A stretch of DNA of 64,000 nt from Micromonospora sp. RP3T (lineage in GTDB: Bacteria > Actinomycetota > Actinomycetes > Mycobacteriales > Micromonosporaceae): assembly GCF_003027925.1 (NCBI RefSeq), contig NZ_PYPS01000004.1:62001-126000 (forward strand), written 5' to 3'. Within the stretch, counting starts at the first letter, position 1, and each line of letters opens with the position of its first letter. A model generated the notes under the pieces. It did not search any database. It saw nothing but the letters and a program-made list of their open reading frames with translations, and was not told the origin of the DNA. Position numbers and translations under genes: made by a program. This document shows positions 1 through 8,340 of the stretch, one piece after another.

Positions 1-1
1 G

Positions 2-268
2 GCGCAGCTCGACTCGACAGTGGGCGATCTGGGCTACATCGTCGACTTCCTGGCGGCCGCGCTCTATGTGGACGACGGGACGCTGTTCGCCGAGTTCGTC
101 GAGTGGTTGGTGGAGATCCTGGTCAGCCGCGGTGTGCCGGCGGGCGCGATCGGTCTCACGCTCGACCACTATGGACAGCAGCTGCGGGACTTCCCCCGCG
201 CGGCCGGTTTCCTGGAGCGGGGGCGGGCCGTGGTGGGCGGCCGGGTGGCGGCGACGGCGGGCCGCTGA
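2..268 (+). CDS. C-terminal end of an unidentified helical protein (5' truncated)
   Basis: The reading frame is open from the window edge to TGA at 266-268, giving 88 residues, so the true start lies outside. The visible part looks all-helical (DLGYIVDFLAAALYVDD, then FAEFVEWLVEILVSRGVP) and ends in a basic, Ala/Gly-rich tail. The pattern of a helical pair ending in SRGVPA resembles helical segments I know from actinobacterial cobalamin-binding sensor proteins, but no B12 motif is in view, so this is only a hint. It sits 76 bp upstream of a STAS-domain gene and a CheY-like regulator on the same strand, which suggests a signalling role. Confidence 0.6.
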   Translation, partial: AQLDSTVGDLGYIVDFLAAALYVDDGTLFAEFVEWLVEILVSRGVPAGAIGLTLDHYGQQLRDFPRAAGFLERGRAVVGGRVAATAGR

Positions 269-344
269 TCCGGATCGGCCCGGACGCCCCCTATACTTGC
301 TGCACTGCAAGGGTTCGCCTGCGGTGGGAGTGAGAGGGGCCACG

Positions 345-686
345 GTGACGTTCACCGTCACGTCCGCCCAGCGGGACCAGGGAGTCACCTGCCTCCGGCT
401 CGCCGGTGAACTGGACCTGAGCACGGCCGGGGGGCTGACCGCCGAGATCGACCGGCTGGTCGCCGACGGCCACCGCGAGTTGCTGCTCGACCTCACCGAG
501 CTGACGTTCTGCGACTCGACGGGCATCGCCGCCTTCGTCCGTGGGGACAATCTCGTCGCCGCCGACGGTGGCTGGCTGCGGCTCACCGGGGCGACCGGCC
601 GGGTGGCCCGGGTGCTTCAGGTGACCGGGCTGGCCGAGGTGCTGCGCCACGACACGGCCGACCCGACGCGGTCGGTCGGCTCCTGA
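345..686 (+). CDS. STAS-domain anti-sigma factor antagonist
   Basis: The 113-residue protein is a single STAS domain of RsbV/SpoIIAA type. It has the family pattern of an N-terminal beta strand (VTCLRLAGELDLSTA), the LLLDLTEL strand and the phosphorylation loop D57-S58-T59-G60, where Ser58 would be the site modified by a partner RsbW-type kinase. By family, the dephosphorylated form binds the anti-sigma kinase and frees a sigma factor. I chose GTG 345 because an AGAGGGG ribosome site lies about six bases upstream; in-frame GTGs at 324 and 330 are poorer. It is followed by a CheY-like regulator. Unlike the two STAS domains near 44.8 and 47.8 kb, this one keeps its serine. Confidence 0.9.
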   Translation: MTFTVTSAQRDQGVTCLRLAGELDLSTAGGLTAEIDRLVADGHRELLLDLTELTFCDSTGIAAFVRGDNLVAADGGWLRLTGATGRVARVLQVTGLAEVLRHDTADPTRSVGS

Positions 687-756
687 TCGGATAGATTTCC
701 CCGCCAGCGTCCGGCTGCGCGGCCGGTGCCCTCCCCGAGACGAAGCAGGTAGCCCC

Positions 757-1203
757 ATGGGTCAGCCCAGTACGAGCCCCGTCCGCATCCTGGTGGTGGA
801 CGACGATCCGGGTGACGTCCTGATGATCGAGGAGGCGCTCGAGGAGTCGGACGTCGAGAAGGTCATCGACGTGGTCGCCGACGGCGAGGAGGCGATGGAG
901 TTCCTCCGTGGCGAGGGCCGGCACACCGGGGCGCAGCGCCCGGACGTCATCCTGCTCGACCTCAACATGCCCCGGATGGACGGGCGGCAGGTGCTCGGCG
1001 AGGTCAAGCGGGACGAGAACCTCCGGAGCATCCCGATCGTGGTGCTGACCACCTCCAACGCCGACACGGACGTGGTGAGCAGCTACACGCTCCAGGCCAA
1101 CGCGTACGTGACCAAGCCGATCGACCTGGACGACTTCAACGACGTGGTGCGCCGCATCGACGAGTTCTTCGGCCGGGTGGTCGTGCTCCCCAAGCGCTCC
1201 TGA
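757..1203 (+). CDS. Single-domain response regulator, Rcp1/CheY-like
   Basis: This 148-residue protein is only a receiver domain, with the acidic pair in VDDDPGD, phospho-acceptor Asp in ILLDLNMPRMDG, the Thr switch in VVLTTSN and the conserved Lys in TKPIDL. The long loop after helix 2 (EGRHTGAQRP) is typical of the Rcp1 group, which receives phosphate from phytochrome-like or multi-sensor histidine kinases and has no output domain. The cognate kinase is not in the window; it may lie just upstream with the truncated gene. The start ATG is 70 bp after the STAS gene, so the two could be cotranscribed. Confidence 0.92.
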   Translation: MGQPSTSPVRILVVDDDPGDVLMIEEALEESDVEKVIDVVADGEEAMEFLRGEGRHTGAQRPDVILLDLNMPRMDGRQVLGEVKRDENLRSIPIVVLTTSNADTDVVSSYTLQANAYVTKPIDLDDFNDVVRRIDEFFGRVVVLPKRS

Positions 1204-1324
1204 CGACCCGCGCGTCCCGGTGTCCGGATGCTGAACATTTCCGGTGAACGGCCGCCGGCGGTCCGATCCGCCCCGCAGGATCGTCAGGTGGGGGACGCAC
1301 GGCGGCTGCCTGGGGGGCGACAGC

Positions 1325-1783
1325 ATGAGGTTCTCGGTGGTGGAGGCCGGTTACGACCGGCGTCAGGTGGATGCCTGCCTGGACGAGCTGGATCTGCGGC
1401 TGCGCCGGTTGGCGGCGCGTGCGGAGAGCGTCGCGGGGGCGGGTCGGGAGGGGGACGTCATCCGGCTGGACGCGGGGCACCTCTGCGACTATCTGCGCCG
1501 CCGTGCCGCGCCGGCCGACCCGTCGGACGCCGACGTCCCGGCCGGCCCGTCGTCCGCTGAGCGGGCGGCCGCCGACCTGCTGGCCCGGGCGCGCGCCGAG
1601 CTGGACGCCGCGCGCGAGGAGGCCCGCCTGGTGCGGGAGGCGGCGTACGCGGAGGCGCTGCGGGCACGCCGCGAGTTCGAGGCCGCGCTGCTGGCCCGCC
1701 GCCGCCGCGAGGCCCGGGTCGACGAGATCCTCTCCGGCGCCCGCGTGCCCGCCGACACGCCCACCGCCGCCGCCGGCCGGTGA
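1325..1783 (+). CDS. DivIVA-like coiled-coil protein
   Basis: The 152-residue protein begins with MRFSVVEAGYDRRQVDACLDEL, close to the short DivIVA N-terminal motif (F..V..GYD..QVD..L), then has an Ala/Arg/Glu-rich coiled coil at about residues 80-140 (repeated ARAELDAAREEARLVREA). DivIVA-family proteins sense curved membrane and recruit division or polar growth machinery. This one lacks the long second coiled coil of Wag31/DivIVA and may be one of several small paralogues common in actinomycetes. ATG 1325 is preceded by a GGGGGG stretch 9-14 bases upstream. No operon partner is evident. Confidence 0.75.
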   Translation: MRFSVVEAGYDRRQVDACLDELDLRLRRLAARAESVAGAGREGDVIRLDAGHLCDYLRRRAAPADPSDADVPAGPSSAERAAADLLARARAELDAAREEARLVREAAYAEALRARREFEAALLARRRREARVDEILSGARVPADTPTAAAGR

Positions 1784-1796
1784 GACGCTCCGGGCC

Positions 1797-2633
1797 TCAG
1801 GACAGTGCCGCCACCACCGTGGTGGCCCGCCTCTCGTGCTTCGCGTACGCGTCGGGGAACGCGGAGATCTGCACCGCCTGGGCCGCGCCGGTGACGCTCA
1901 TGTCCGCCCAGCCCGGCACGTCGGCCAGCGCGGTGTAGAACGCCCGGGCCGCGTACGCCGGTCGCATGAGTTCGGCGACCGTGCCCCACCCGCTGCTCGG
2001 GCGCTGCTGGAACAGCCCGACCGAGTCGTGGTCGGAGCCGCTGCCCTGGTGCGGCTGGTCGAACGACTCGGGCAGCACGTCGCTGGCCAGGTTGTACAGG
2101 TCGCTCTCCTGCATGGCGGTGGCCACCGCCACCACCATCGCCCGGCGCGGCAGGCGCATGTCCCGGCCGACGTCGACGATGGCCTTCGCGTTGTCCATCT
2201 GCCGCTGGTCGAGGCCGGCGACGGGACGCGGGTGCTTCGGGCGGACCACCTTCCGCGGTGGCGTCGTGCGGGCCGGCGTCGGGCTCGGCGTGGCGACCGG
2301 GGCGGGTGACGCCGGGGCGACGGCGGGCGGCGCCGCCCGGGTGAAGTCGCGGGAGGCGCGCTGCTCGACGGCGGCCCGGTCGGCGAGCGCCTCGCGTACC
2401 TCCACGGTCGACGGGGCGGCCTCGCCGACGCCGGCCACGCCGATCAGGCCGAGGCAGCAGGTGACGCCGGTGGCCACCGCGATCCGGGCGGGGACGGAGC
2501 GGGCCGCGCCGCGCCGGGGTGGCTCCGGGGCGCGGTGCCGTCCCACCCGCCGTTCGGCCGATGCCGGGTCGATCGTTCGGCCAACCGGGCGGTTCGCGGG
2601 CGATGACTGGGGGGCGCGGTGGTCGGGATGCAC
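1797..2633 (-). CDS. Exported lysozyme-like (transglycosylase-fold) protein
   Basis: The protein has 278 residues: a basic N-terminus, one hydrophobic segment at about 50-70 (ARIAVATGVTCCLGLIGVAG) that is a signal anchor or signal peptide, a Pro/Ala/Thr-rich linker at about 105-140, and a C-terminal domain of about 130 residues. The domain starts NAKAIVDVGRDMRLPRRAM and contains AMQESDLYN and DSVGLFQQRPSSGWG, a pattern seen in actinomycete secreted lysozyme-like/transglycosylase proteins in which the Glu of QES is the candidate catalytic acid. A cell-wall role is inferred. GTG 2633 lacks a clear ribosome site, but a -10-like TAGCCT lies six bases upstream, so the transcript may be leaderless. 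Confidence 0.75.
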   Translation of the reverse strand: MHPDHRAPQSSPANRPVGRTIDPASAERRVGRHRAPEPPRRGAARSVPARIAVATGVTCCLGLIGVAGVGEAAPSTVEVREALADRAAVEQRASRDFTRAAPPAVAPASPAPVATPSPTPARTTPPRKVVRPKHPRPVAGLDQRQMDNAKAIVDVGRDMRLPRRAMVVAVATAMQESDLYNLASDVLPESFDQPHQGSGSDHDSVGLFQQRPSSGWGTVAELMRPAYAARAFYTALADVPGWADMSVTGAAQAVQISAFPDAYAKHERRATTVVAALS

Positions 2634-2987
2634 CCGCCGAGGCTAGAAAGCTCCTCGGCGTTTGCCATCGGGATGGTTGGTGGCATGCGCCACAGTTTGC
2701 CGGAATCCACCACCGCATAACCGTCAGTGGATCACCAAACTGCCGAACCTCTGGTCTCCGTCAAGTCGGCCATGACGGATTCAGCGTGATGATCCGGGCG
2801 CCTGACCGGCGTCGCGTCGCGTCGAGGCGACCTCCTCCGATCGGGGGAGGAGCCGCCGGGTCGCCCGGCCACGTGATCCACTCCGACCCGCCGAGGCCGG
2901 CCGTCCCCACCCGCCACCGTCGGAGGGCCGGTGCGGGTACCGGAATCCGGCGCACCGGCCGCCCGGGCGCTCGATACGATTCCGACG
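2634..2987. other. Divergent intergenic region with hairpin
   Basis: This 354-bp gap separates divergently read genes and contains no convincing reading frame. Visible elements are a -10-like TAGCCT for the leftward gene (2640-2645, reverse strand), a -10-like TACGAT for the rightward gene (2975-2980), and an imperfect 10-bp inverted repeat at 2831-2850 with a CCTCC.../...GGAGG stem. I looked for a c-di-AMP riboswitch because such elements often precede cell-wall hydrolases in actinobacteria, and did not recognise one. Confidence 0.6.
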
Positions 2988-3938
2988 GTGACGGAGCAGA
3001 TGGTCGACGACCGGGCCGCCGGTGAGCCCGCCGGCCGGCGGGGACGGCGGGGCCTGATCATCGTTTCCTGCGCCGTGCTGCTCACCGTGCTCTTGGTCGG
3101 GCACCGGGCGGTGCCCAACGTGCACGGCCTGGGCAGCCTGGTGGACAGCGCCACCCCGCTGCTCGGCCTCGGCGTACCCCTGCTCGGGCTCGCGGCGCTG
3201 CTGCGCCGCTCCCGCCGCGCGCTGCTCGCCGTGCTGGTGCCGGCGCTGGTCTGGGCCGGGCTCTTCGGCCGGGCCTGGCTGCCCCCGGCGGCCGGCGCCG
3301 ACGGGACCGCGGTGCGGGTGGCCAGCCAGAACCTGCGGGCCGGCAACCCCGACCCGGCCGCCACCGTCGGCGCGCTGGCCGCCGACGCGCCGGACCTGAT
3401 CGGGTTGCAGGAGGTCGACGACGGGGAGCGGATCGCGCCCGCGCTGGCCGGCCGCTACCCGCACCGGACGGCCGTCTCCACCGTGGCGCTGTGGAGCCGC
3501 TGGCCGATCCGCGAGACGCACGGCGTGGACACCGGCCTGGGCTGGAACCGCGCGCTGCGCGCCGTGGTGGCCGCCCCGCAGGGCGACCTGACCGTGTACG
3601 TCGTGCACCTCGGCTCCGCCCGCGCCGGCCACACCACCACCCGCGACGAGACGGTGGCGGCGCTGGCCCGCGCCGTCCGTGCCGACCCGGCCGACCGGCT
3701 GGTGGTGCTCGGCGACCTGAACACGGCCACCACCGACCGGGTCTTCGACCCGCTGAGCCGACTGCTCGGCGACGCGCAGGCCGAGGCCGGGCAGGGCTTC
3801 GGCTTCACCTGGCCGGCGGAGGTGCCGGTGACCCGCCCGGACCACGTGCTCTACCGGGGGCTCACCCCGACCGCAGCCGGCGTGGTGCACACGCCGGACA
3901 CCGACCACCGCGCGGTGACCGCCGGCTTCCGGTGGTGA
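2988..3938 (+). CDS. Membrane-anchored endonuclease/exonuclease/phosphatase-fold protein
   Basis: The 316-residue product has three N-terminal hydrophobic segments (about residues 20-42, 50-70 and 75-95) followed by an extracytoplasmic EEP domain. Motifs of the fold are visible: SQNLRAGNP, the metal-binding Glu in IGLQEVDD, VYVVHLGS, VVLGDLNTA and the terminal S/D-H pair in PDTDHRAV. Family members hydrolyse phosphodiester bonds in nucleic acids, lipids or sphingomyelin; the substrate here is unknown. GTG 2988 is preferred over GTG 2931 because a -10-like TACGAT lies seven bases upstream, implying a leaderless mRNA. It faces the OsmC gene, with nine bases between the stops. Confidence 0.85.
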   Translation: MTEQMVDDRAAGEPAGRRGRRGLIIVSCAVLLTVLLVGHRAVPNVHGLGSLVDSATPLLGLGVPLLGLAALLRRSRRALLAVLVPALVWAGLFGRAWLPPAAGADGTAVRVASQNLRAGNPDPAATVGALAADAPDLIGLQEVDDGERIAPALAGRYPHRTAVSTVALWSRWPIRETHGVDTGLGWNRALRAVVAAPQGDLTVYVVHLGSARAGHTTTRDETVAALARAVRADPADRLVVLGDLNTATTDRVFDPLSRLLGDAQAEAGQGFGFTWPAEVPVTRPDHVLYRGLTPTAAGVVHTPDTDHRAVTAGFRW

Positions 3939-3947
3939 GCCGGGCGC

Positions 3948-4376
3948 TCAGTGCCGGCCGTTCTCGGCCGGGGTGACCGTGAGCCGGTGCCGGCTCGGGT
4001 CACCGCTGGAGAACGGCCAGAGCCGGTCGGCGTACGCGACCAACTCGGCCAACTGGTCCCGGCTGAGCCCGGCCGAGGAGATCTCGGCGTGCACGTCGGC
4101 CCGGTAGCGGCCGTCGTCGTCGCGACCCAGCTTCGCCTCGGCGGTCACCTGCACGGTGTGCGCCTCGTCGGTGATCTCGCCGGCCGCCTCCACCGCGGCG
4201 TGGTGCAGGCAGGAGGCGAACGCGGCGGCCAGCAACTGCTCCGGCGTCAGACCGGAGCAGTGCGGCGCCAGCGGGGACGCCAGGGCGGAGGACAGACCGC
4301 CGTCGTCGGTGCGTACGTGACCGCCCGCCGCGGTCGCCGTGGCCGTCTCGGCCAGCCAGGAACTCGGATCCGGCAT
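3948..4376 (-). CDS. OsmC/Ohr-family protein lacking the second cysteine
   Basis: The 142-residue protein matches the Ohr/OsmC fold, with GLTPEQLLAAAFASCLHHA carrying the peroxidatic-type Cys after helix 2. In Ohr peroxidases the resolving Cys sits in a C-P-Y-S-N motif; here the equivalent stretch reads LWPFSSGD, so that Cys is replaced by Trp. A second Cys (PHCSGL) lies only about 20 residues before the first. Function as a classical thiol hydroperoxidase is therefore uncertain. ATG 4376 is chosen for a strong GGGAGG site seven bases upstream; an in-frame GTG at 4397 is less likely. Confidence 0.88.
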   Translation of the reverse strand: MPDPSSWLAETATATAAGGHVRTDDGGLSSALASPLAPHCSGLTPEQLLAAAFASCLHHAAVEAAGEITDEAHTVQVTAEAKLGRDDDGRYRADVHAEISSAGLSRDQLAELVAYADRLWPFSSGDPSRHRLTVTPAENGRH

Positions 4377-4440
4377 CGCGTTCCTCCCGTCACTCACCGG
4401 CAGGCGTTCCCGGCCGCCGACGGGCGAAACCGCAGTACGC

Positions 4441-5388
4441 TCAGCGGATCCGCCCGCTCGTGGCGGCGTCCACGGCCATCGCCTCGGTCGCCTCGGCGGC
4501 GGCCCGCCCGGTCCACGGCGAGGTCTCGCCGATCCGCTGCCGGGGCAGCACCACTGTCATCGGCACGTAGATGCGGGCGTCGACCGCCTCGGCCAGCAGC
4601 AGCGCGGCCATCGGGCTCGTCGGTCGCGCGGCGGGATCGGAGTCGAGGCAGCGCTCGCACAGCTCGGCCACCTCGGCCGGCAGCCCGGGAACCTCCGGCA
4701 GCGGCCGGGGCGGCAGGCGGCGGCGCACGCCGAGCAGTTGGGTGGTGCTGGCGGCGTCGTACGGCAGCCGGCCGCTCAGGCAGTAGTAGAGCAGCACGCC
4801 GAGCGCGTACATGTCGGCTGCCGGGGTGGCCGGCTGCCGGTCGAGCTGCTCCGGGGCGAGGTACGCCGGGGTGCCCACCACGATTCCCGCCGGGGTGTGG
4901 TCGGGTGCGCCAGCCGGGGTGGCGATGCCGAAGTCGAGCACCTTCACACCGGACGGGGTGAGGATCACGTTCGCCGGCTTCACGTCCCGGTGCACGATGC
5001 CGTGCCCGTGCGCGGCGGCCAGCGCGGCGCACACCTCGGCGCAGACCCGCACCGCGATGCGCCAGTCGAGCGGGCCGGCGCGCAGGTGCGCGGCGAGCGT
5101 CTCGCCCTCGGCCAGCTCCATCACGATGTAGGGCACCGGCCGGCCGTCCGGCAGCGTGGCGGTGCCGAAGTCGTGCACGCTGGCCACGTTCGGGTGGACC
5201 AGGCGCGCCGCCGAGCGGGCCTCGGCCCGGATCCGGTCCACCGAACCGGCGTCGCCGTCCAGCCCCGGCGAGATCAGCTTGATCGCGACGGTCCGGTCCA
5301 GCACCCGGTCGTGTGCTCGCCACACCTCCGACATGCCGCCCACGGCCGCGCGCTGTTCGAGCTCGTACCGCCCGCCCAGCGTCCTCAT
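4441..5388 (-). CDS. Soluble serine/threonine protein kinase
   Basis: The 315-residue product is essentially one Hanks-type kinase domain (about residues 8-265): glycine loop VGGMSEVW, Lys37 in VAIKLI, catalytic IVHRDVKPAN, metal-binding LDFGIA, and an activation loop ending GTPAYLAPEQ. Unlike PknB-type receptors it has no membrane segment or PASTA domain; the last 50 residues are a short unassigned tail (PMTVVLPRQRIGETSPW). It should phosphorylate cytoplasmic proteins; targets are unknown. ATG 5388 has an AGGGAG site six bases upstream. The gene is divergent from the small gene at 5523. Confidence 0.92.
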   Translation of the reverse strand: MRTLGGRYELEQRAAVGGMSEVWRAHDRVLDRTVAIKLISPGLDGDAGSVDRIRAEARSAARLVHPNVASVHDFGTATLPDGRPVPYIVMELAEGETLAAHLRAGPLDWRIAVRVCAEVCAALAAAHGHGIVHRDVKPANVILTPSGVKVLDFGIATPAGAPDHTPAGIVVGTPAYLAPEQLDRQPATPAADMYALGVLLYYCLSGRLPYDAASTTQLLGVRRRLPPRPLPEVPGLPAEVAELCERCLDSDPAARPTSPMAALLLAEAVDARIYVPMTVVLPRQRIGETSPWTGRAAAEATEAMAVDAATSGRIR

Positions 5389-5522
5389 CGACCACTCCCT
5401 GTCTCGTCCGGTCCCCCCGGACCCGCTACCCGGGCTCCGAGCTGTGCAAACCGCCGGGAGCGGGCCGGCCGGCGGGGTAGCTTCGCGAGCGGGAGTGTCG
5501 ACGTCGGAACGGAGAGTGAGCG

Positions 5523-5747
5523 GTGGCGTTGGTGCGCGTACGGTTCGTCGGCGGCCCGGCCGACGACGTGGCCCGGGACCTGCCGGCGGATCCGGACGGC
5601 GCGCCGCCGCGCCGGTGGATCCTGCGCCTCCCCGAGCAGCCACCCACCGACGTGGCGGACCACCTCTACGAGCGGGGTGACCGGGCCGGCCCGGAGGGCT
5701 GGACGATGCGCTACGTGCGCACCGACCCGTTCGGCGCCACCGAGTGA
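5523..5747 (+). CDS. Small conserved-type hypothetical protein
   Basis: This 74-residue, highly charged protein (VRVRFVGGPADDVARDLPA, then TMRYVRTDPFGATE) starts at GTG 5523 with a GGAGAG site nine bases upstream. I do not recognise a family. No signal peptide, membrane segment or cysteine is present; the sequence alternates short beta-like and polar segments and looks like a compact cytoplasmic domain. It is divergent from the kinase gene at 4441-5388 with 134 bp between starts and convergent with the hydrolase gene at 5783. Confidence 0.7.
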   Translation: MALVRVRFVGGPADDVARDLPADPDGAPPRRWILRLPEQPPTDVADHLYERGDRAGPEGWTMRYVRTDPFGATE

Positions 5748-5782
5748 GGCGGCGACGCGCCGGAAGTGGCGGCGCGGACGGG

Positions 5783-6580
5783 TCAGCCCGGCCGGACGCC
5801 GGTGGTGGCGAGGATGACCGAGGCGACCAGCTCCGGGTCGTCGTGCATCGGCACGTGCCCGCAGCCGGGCAGGTCCAGGTGCCGGGCGGCGGGCAGTCGG
5901 GTGCGGGCCAGCGCCGCCTGTCGGTAGGGCAGGATCCGGTCCCGGGTGCCCCACGCCACCGTCACCGGGACGACGGGTGTGCCGGCGAACGCGTAGCCCC
6001 GACCGGCCCGGGCGACGGCGCGGAACGCGCGTGCCCGGCGCAGCGCGCGGGCGTCCGCGAGCGCCACGTCGGGCGTCAACCGGTCCGGCCGGGCCAGGAT
6101 CATGCCCATCGCCAGGGCCCGCAGCGCCGGCGCGGCGAACAGGTGACGCAGCACCGGCTCGGGCAGCCGGGCCGCGCCGCGGTGCAGGCTGAGCACGGTG
6201 AGCGCCCAGCGCAGCTCGCGTGCGGTGCAGAAGCCGGCCGGCGACAGCGCGGTGGCCGAGGCGACCGCGCCGATGGCGGCCAGCTCCAGCGCGATCGCCC
6301 CACCGAGGCTGTTGCCGGCCACGTGCGGCCGGTCCAGCCCGAGCGCGGCGAAGAGTTCCACCATGCCGGCCACCAGCCCGGGCATGTCGGCGGGCAGGCC
6401 GGCGGCGGGCACCGGGGAGCGGCCGAAGCCGGGCAGGTCGACGGCGATCACGTCGTGCGTCCCGGCGAGCCGGTCCAGCACCGGCAGCCAGGCGCCGCCA
6501 TGGTGGCCGATGCCGTGCAGCAGCACCAACGCCGGCCCGGCGCCGCGCCGCTCGAAGACCACCTCCACCGGGGCGGTCAC
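5783..6580 (-). CDS. Alpha/beta hydrolase
   Basis: The 265-residue product has the alpha/beta-hydrolase core: oxyanion strand LVLLHGIGHHGGAW, nucleophile elbow G-N-S-L-G-G (Ser in VAGNSLGGAIALE), acid region WGTRDRILP and catalytic His in LPGCGHVPMHDDP. Substrate is unknown; the hydrophobic lid (ALSPAGFC...ALTVLSLHRG) suggests a lipid or aromatic ester. Its GTG start overlaps the stop of the upstream SDR gene in a GTGA, so the two are translationally coupled and may act on the same lipid-like substrate. It converges with the small gene ending at 5747. Confidence 0.9.
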   Translation of the reverse strand: MTAPVEVVFERRGAGPALVLLHGIGHHGGAWLPVLDRLAGTHDVIAVDLPGFGRSPVPAAGLPADMPGLVAGMVELFAALGLDRPHVAGNSLGGAIALELAAIGAVASATALSPAGFCTARELRWALTVLSLHRGAARLPEPVLRHLFAAPALRALAMGMILARPDRLTPDVALADARALRRARAFRAVARAGRGYAFAGTPVVPVTVAWGTRDRILPYRQAALARTRLPAARHLDLPGCGHVPMHDDPELVASVILATTGVRPG

Positions 6581-7470
6581 GGCCGGACCTGCGGCGTGCT
6601 CACCCCGAAACCCCGGCCGAGCGCCCGGGCCTGCTCCTCGATCAACGGCACGGTGACCCGGGCGGTGCGCCCCACCAGGCGGTCGGCCAGCGGGCTGACC
6701 AGCAGCGACCGCACCGCCTGCACCGCGCCGACCGCCCGCGGCACGTAGACGCGGCGGCTGCGGCGCTCGATCGCCCGGACGAACGCCTCGGCGCACTCGG
6801 CCACCGTGGTGGTGCGCCGCATCGGCCAGGGCAGTTTCGCCAGTGCGGTGTCGAACGCCGGCAGGTCGGCCCGCGCCTCCCGGACCAGGTCGGTGTCCAC
6901 CCAGGACGGATGGGCGGTGCCCACGGCCACCCCGCGGTGCGCCAGCTCCAGCCGGATCGCGGTGCCGAAGTGTTCGACGCCGGCCTTGGAGGCGCAGTAG
7001 GCGGCCATGCCCGGCAGCGCGGCGAACGCCGCCGCCGACGAGACGATCAGCAGATAGCCGCCGCGGTCGATCAGGGCCGGCACCGTCGCCGCCGCCGTCC
7101 GCATCACGCCCACCAGGTTGACCTGGACGGTGTGCGCCAGCGCCTCGACGTCGCCGACGGCGATGGTGCCCCGGTTCGCCACCCCGGCGTTGGCCACCAC
7201 CGCGTCGATCCCGCCGAGTGCGGCGACCGTCCCGTCGACCGCCCGGGCGAGGGCGGCCTGGTCGGTGACGTCGGCGGTGAACCAGGCGTGCCCGGGGCCC
7301 AACTCGGTGGCGAGCGCGGCGAGTCGGTCGGGTTCCAGCCCGACCAGCGAGAGCCGTGCGCCCCGGGCCGCGGCGAGCCGGGCGGTGTGCGCGCCGATGC
7401 CCCGGGCCGCCCCGGTCACCAGCACCACCCGGCCGGCCAACCGGCCGGTGGGACCACCGTCGATGGACAT
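6577..7470 (-). CDS. Short-chain dehydrogenase/reductase
   Basis: The 297-residue protein is a classical SDR with cofactor loop VTGAARGIGAHTA, NAG motif (VVANAGVAN), catalytic Ser in VSSAAAF and Y-x-x-x-K in AYCASKAG. The C-terminal 60 residues (RRVYVPRAVGAVQAVRSLL) are hydrophobic and resemble membrane-associated SDRs. It is the first gene of a two-gene operon with the hydrolase at 5783 (overlap GTGA). The ATG at 7470 has no clear ribosome site but a -10-like TAACTT six bases upstream (7477-7482, reverse strand), consistent with leaderless translation. Confidence 0.92.
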   Translation of the reverse strand: MSIDGGPTGRLAGRVVLVTGAARGIGAHTARLAAARGARLSLVGLEPDRLAALATELGPGHAWFTADVTDQAALARAVDGTVAALGGIDAVVANAGVANRGTIAVGDVEALAHTVQVNLVGVMRTAAATVPALIDRGGYLLIVSSAAAFAALPGMAAYCASKAGVEHFGTAIRLELAHRGVAVGTAHPSWVDTDLVREARADLPAFDTALAKLPWPMRRTTTVAECAEAFVRAIERRSRRVYVPRAVGAVQAVRSLLVSPLADRLVGRTARVTVPLIEEQARALGRGFGVSTPQVRP

Positions 7471-7599
7471 GCCGGCAAGTTACCACCGGGTAGCCCGCCG
7501 GGGAAGCCTCGATCGACCCACCGGGAGCCCCGCACAGCTGGTACACAGGAACGGGACAGCGCCGGTCCAGCCGGCGCGCCCACGATGGGGAGCATGGTC

Positions 7600-8340
7600 A
7601 TGAACGGGCAGGCCGCGCAGGGCCGGATCGAGCTGCGCCGACCGGACGGCGAGCCGGTGCGCGTGCTGGTGGTGGACGACGAGCCGACGCTCACCGACCT
7701 GCTCTCGATGGCCCTGCGCTACGAGGGCTGGCAGGTCACCACCGCCGGCAACGGGATGGCGGCGATCAGCGCCGCCCGCCAGTTCCGGCCGGACGCCGTG
7801 GTGCTCGACGTGATGCTGCCCGACCTGGACGGCTTCCAGGTGCTGCGTCGCCTGCGCGAGCAGTCGCCGAGCGTGCCGGTGCTGTTCCTGACCGCCCGGG
7901 ACGCGGTGGAGGAGCGCGTCGCCGGGCTCACCGTCGGTGGCGACGACTACGTCACCAAGCCGTTCAGCCTGGAGGAGGTGATCGCCCGGCTGCGCGCCCT
8001 GCTGCGCCGCTCCGGGTTCGCGGTCGCCGCCCGGGAGGAGGCGGTGCTGACCGTCGGCGACCTCAGCCTCGACGAGGACAGCCACGAGGTGCGCCGCGGC
8101 GACGCCCTGATCACGCTCACCGCCACCGAGTTCGAGCTGCTGCGCTACCTGATGCGCAACCCGCGCCGGGTGCTCAGCAAGGCGCAGATCCTCGACCGGG
8201 TCTGGAACTACGACTTCGGCGGCCAGGCCAACGTGGTCGAGTTGTACATCTCGTACCTGCGCAAGAAGATCGACGCGGGTCGCGCGCCCATGATCCATAC
8301 GCTGCGCGGCGCGGGCTATGTCCTCAAGCCCGCGGAGTGA
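7600..8340 (+). CDS. OmpR-family response regulator
   Basis: The 246-residue protein combines a receiver domain (acidic pair VVDDEPTL, phospho-Asp in VVLDVMLPDLDG, Thr in LFLTARD, Lys in TKPFSL) with a winged-helix DNA-binding domain (TATEFELLRYLMRNPRRVLSK ... LYISYLRKKID ... HTLRGAGYVL). ATG 7600 has a GGGGAG site seven bases upstream; ATGs at 7585 and 7594 are too close or upstream of it. The histidine kinase gene overlaps by 23 bp. The pair lies immediately before the GT39/GT2 envelope genes, which are plausible targets. Confidence 0.93.
   Translation: MNGQAAQGRIELRRPDGEPVRVLVVDDEPTLTDLLSMALRYEGWQVTTAGNGMAAISAARQFRPDAVVLDVMLPDLDGFQVLRRLREQSPSVPVLFLTARDAVEERVAGLTVGGDDYVTKPFSLEEVIARLRALLRRSGFAVAAREEAVLTVGDLSLDEDSHEVRRGDALITLTATEFELLRYLMRNPRRVLSKAQILDRVWNYDFGGQANVVELYISYLRKKIDAGRAPMIHTLRGAGYVLKPAE

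Noticed and set aside
2634..2830. c-di-AMP riboswitch upstream of the transglycosylase-like gene
   Set aside because: The conserved blocks I know for the ydaO class are not present on either strand, and the gene appears leaderless.
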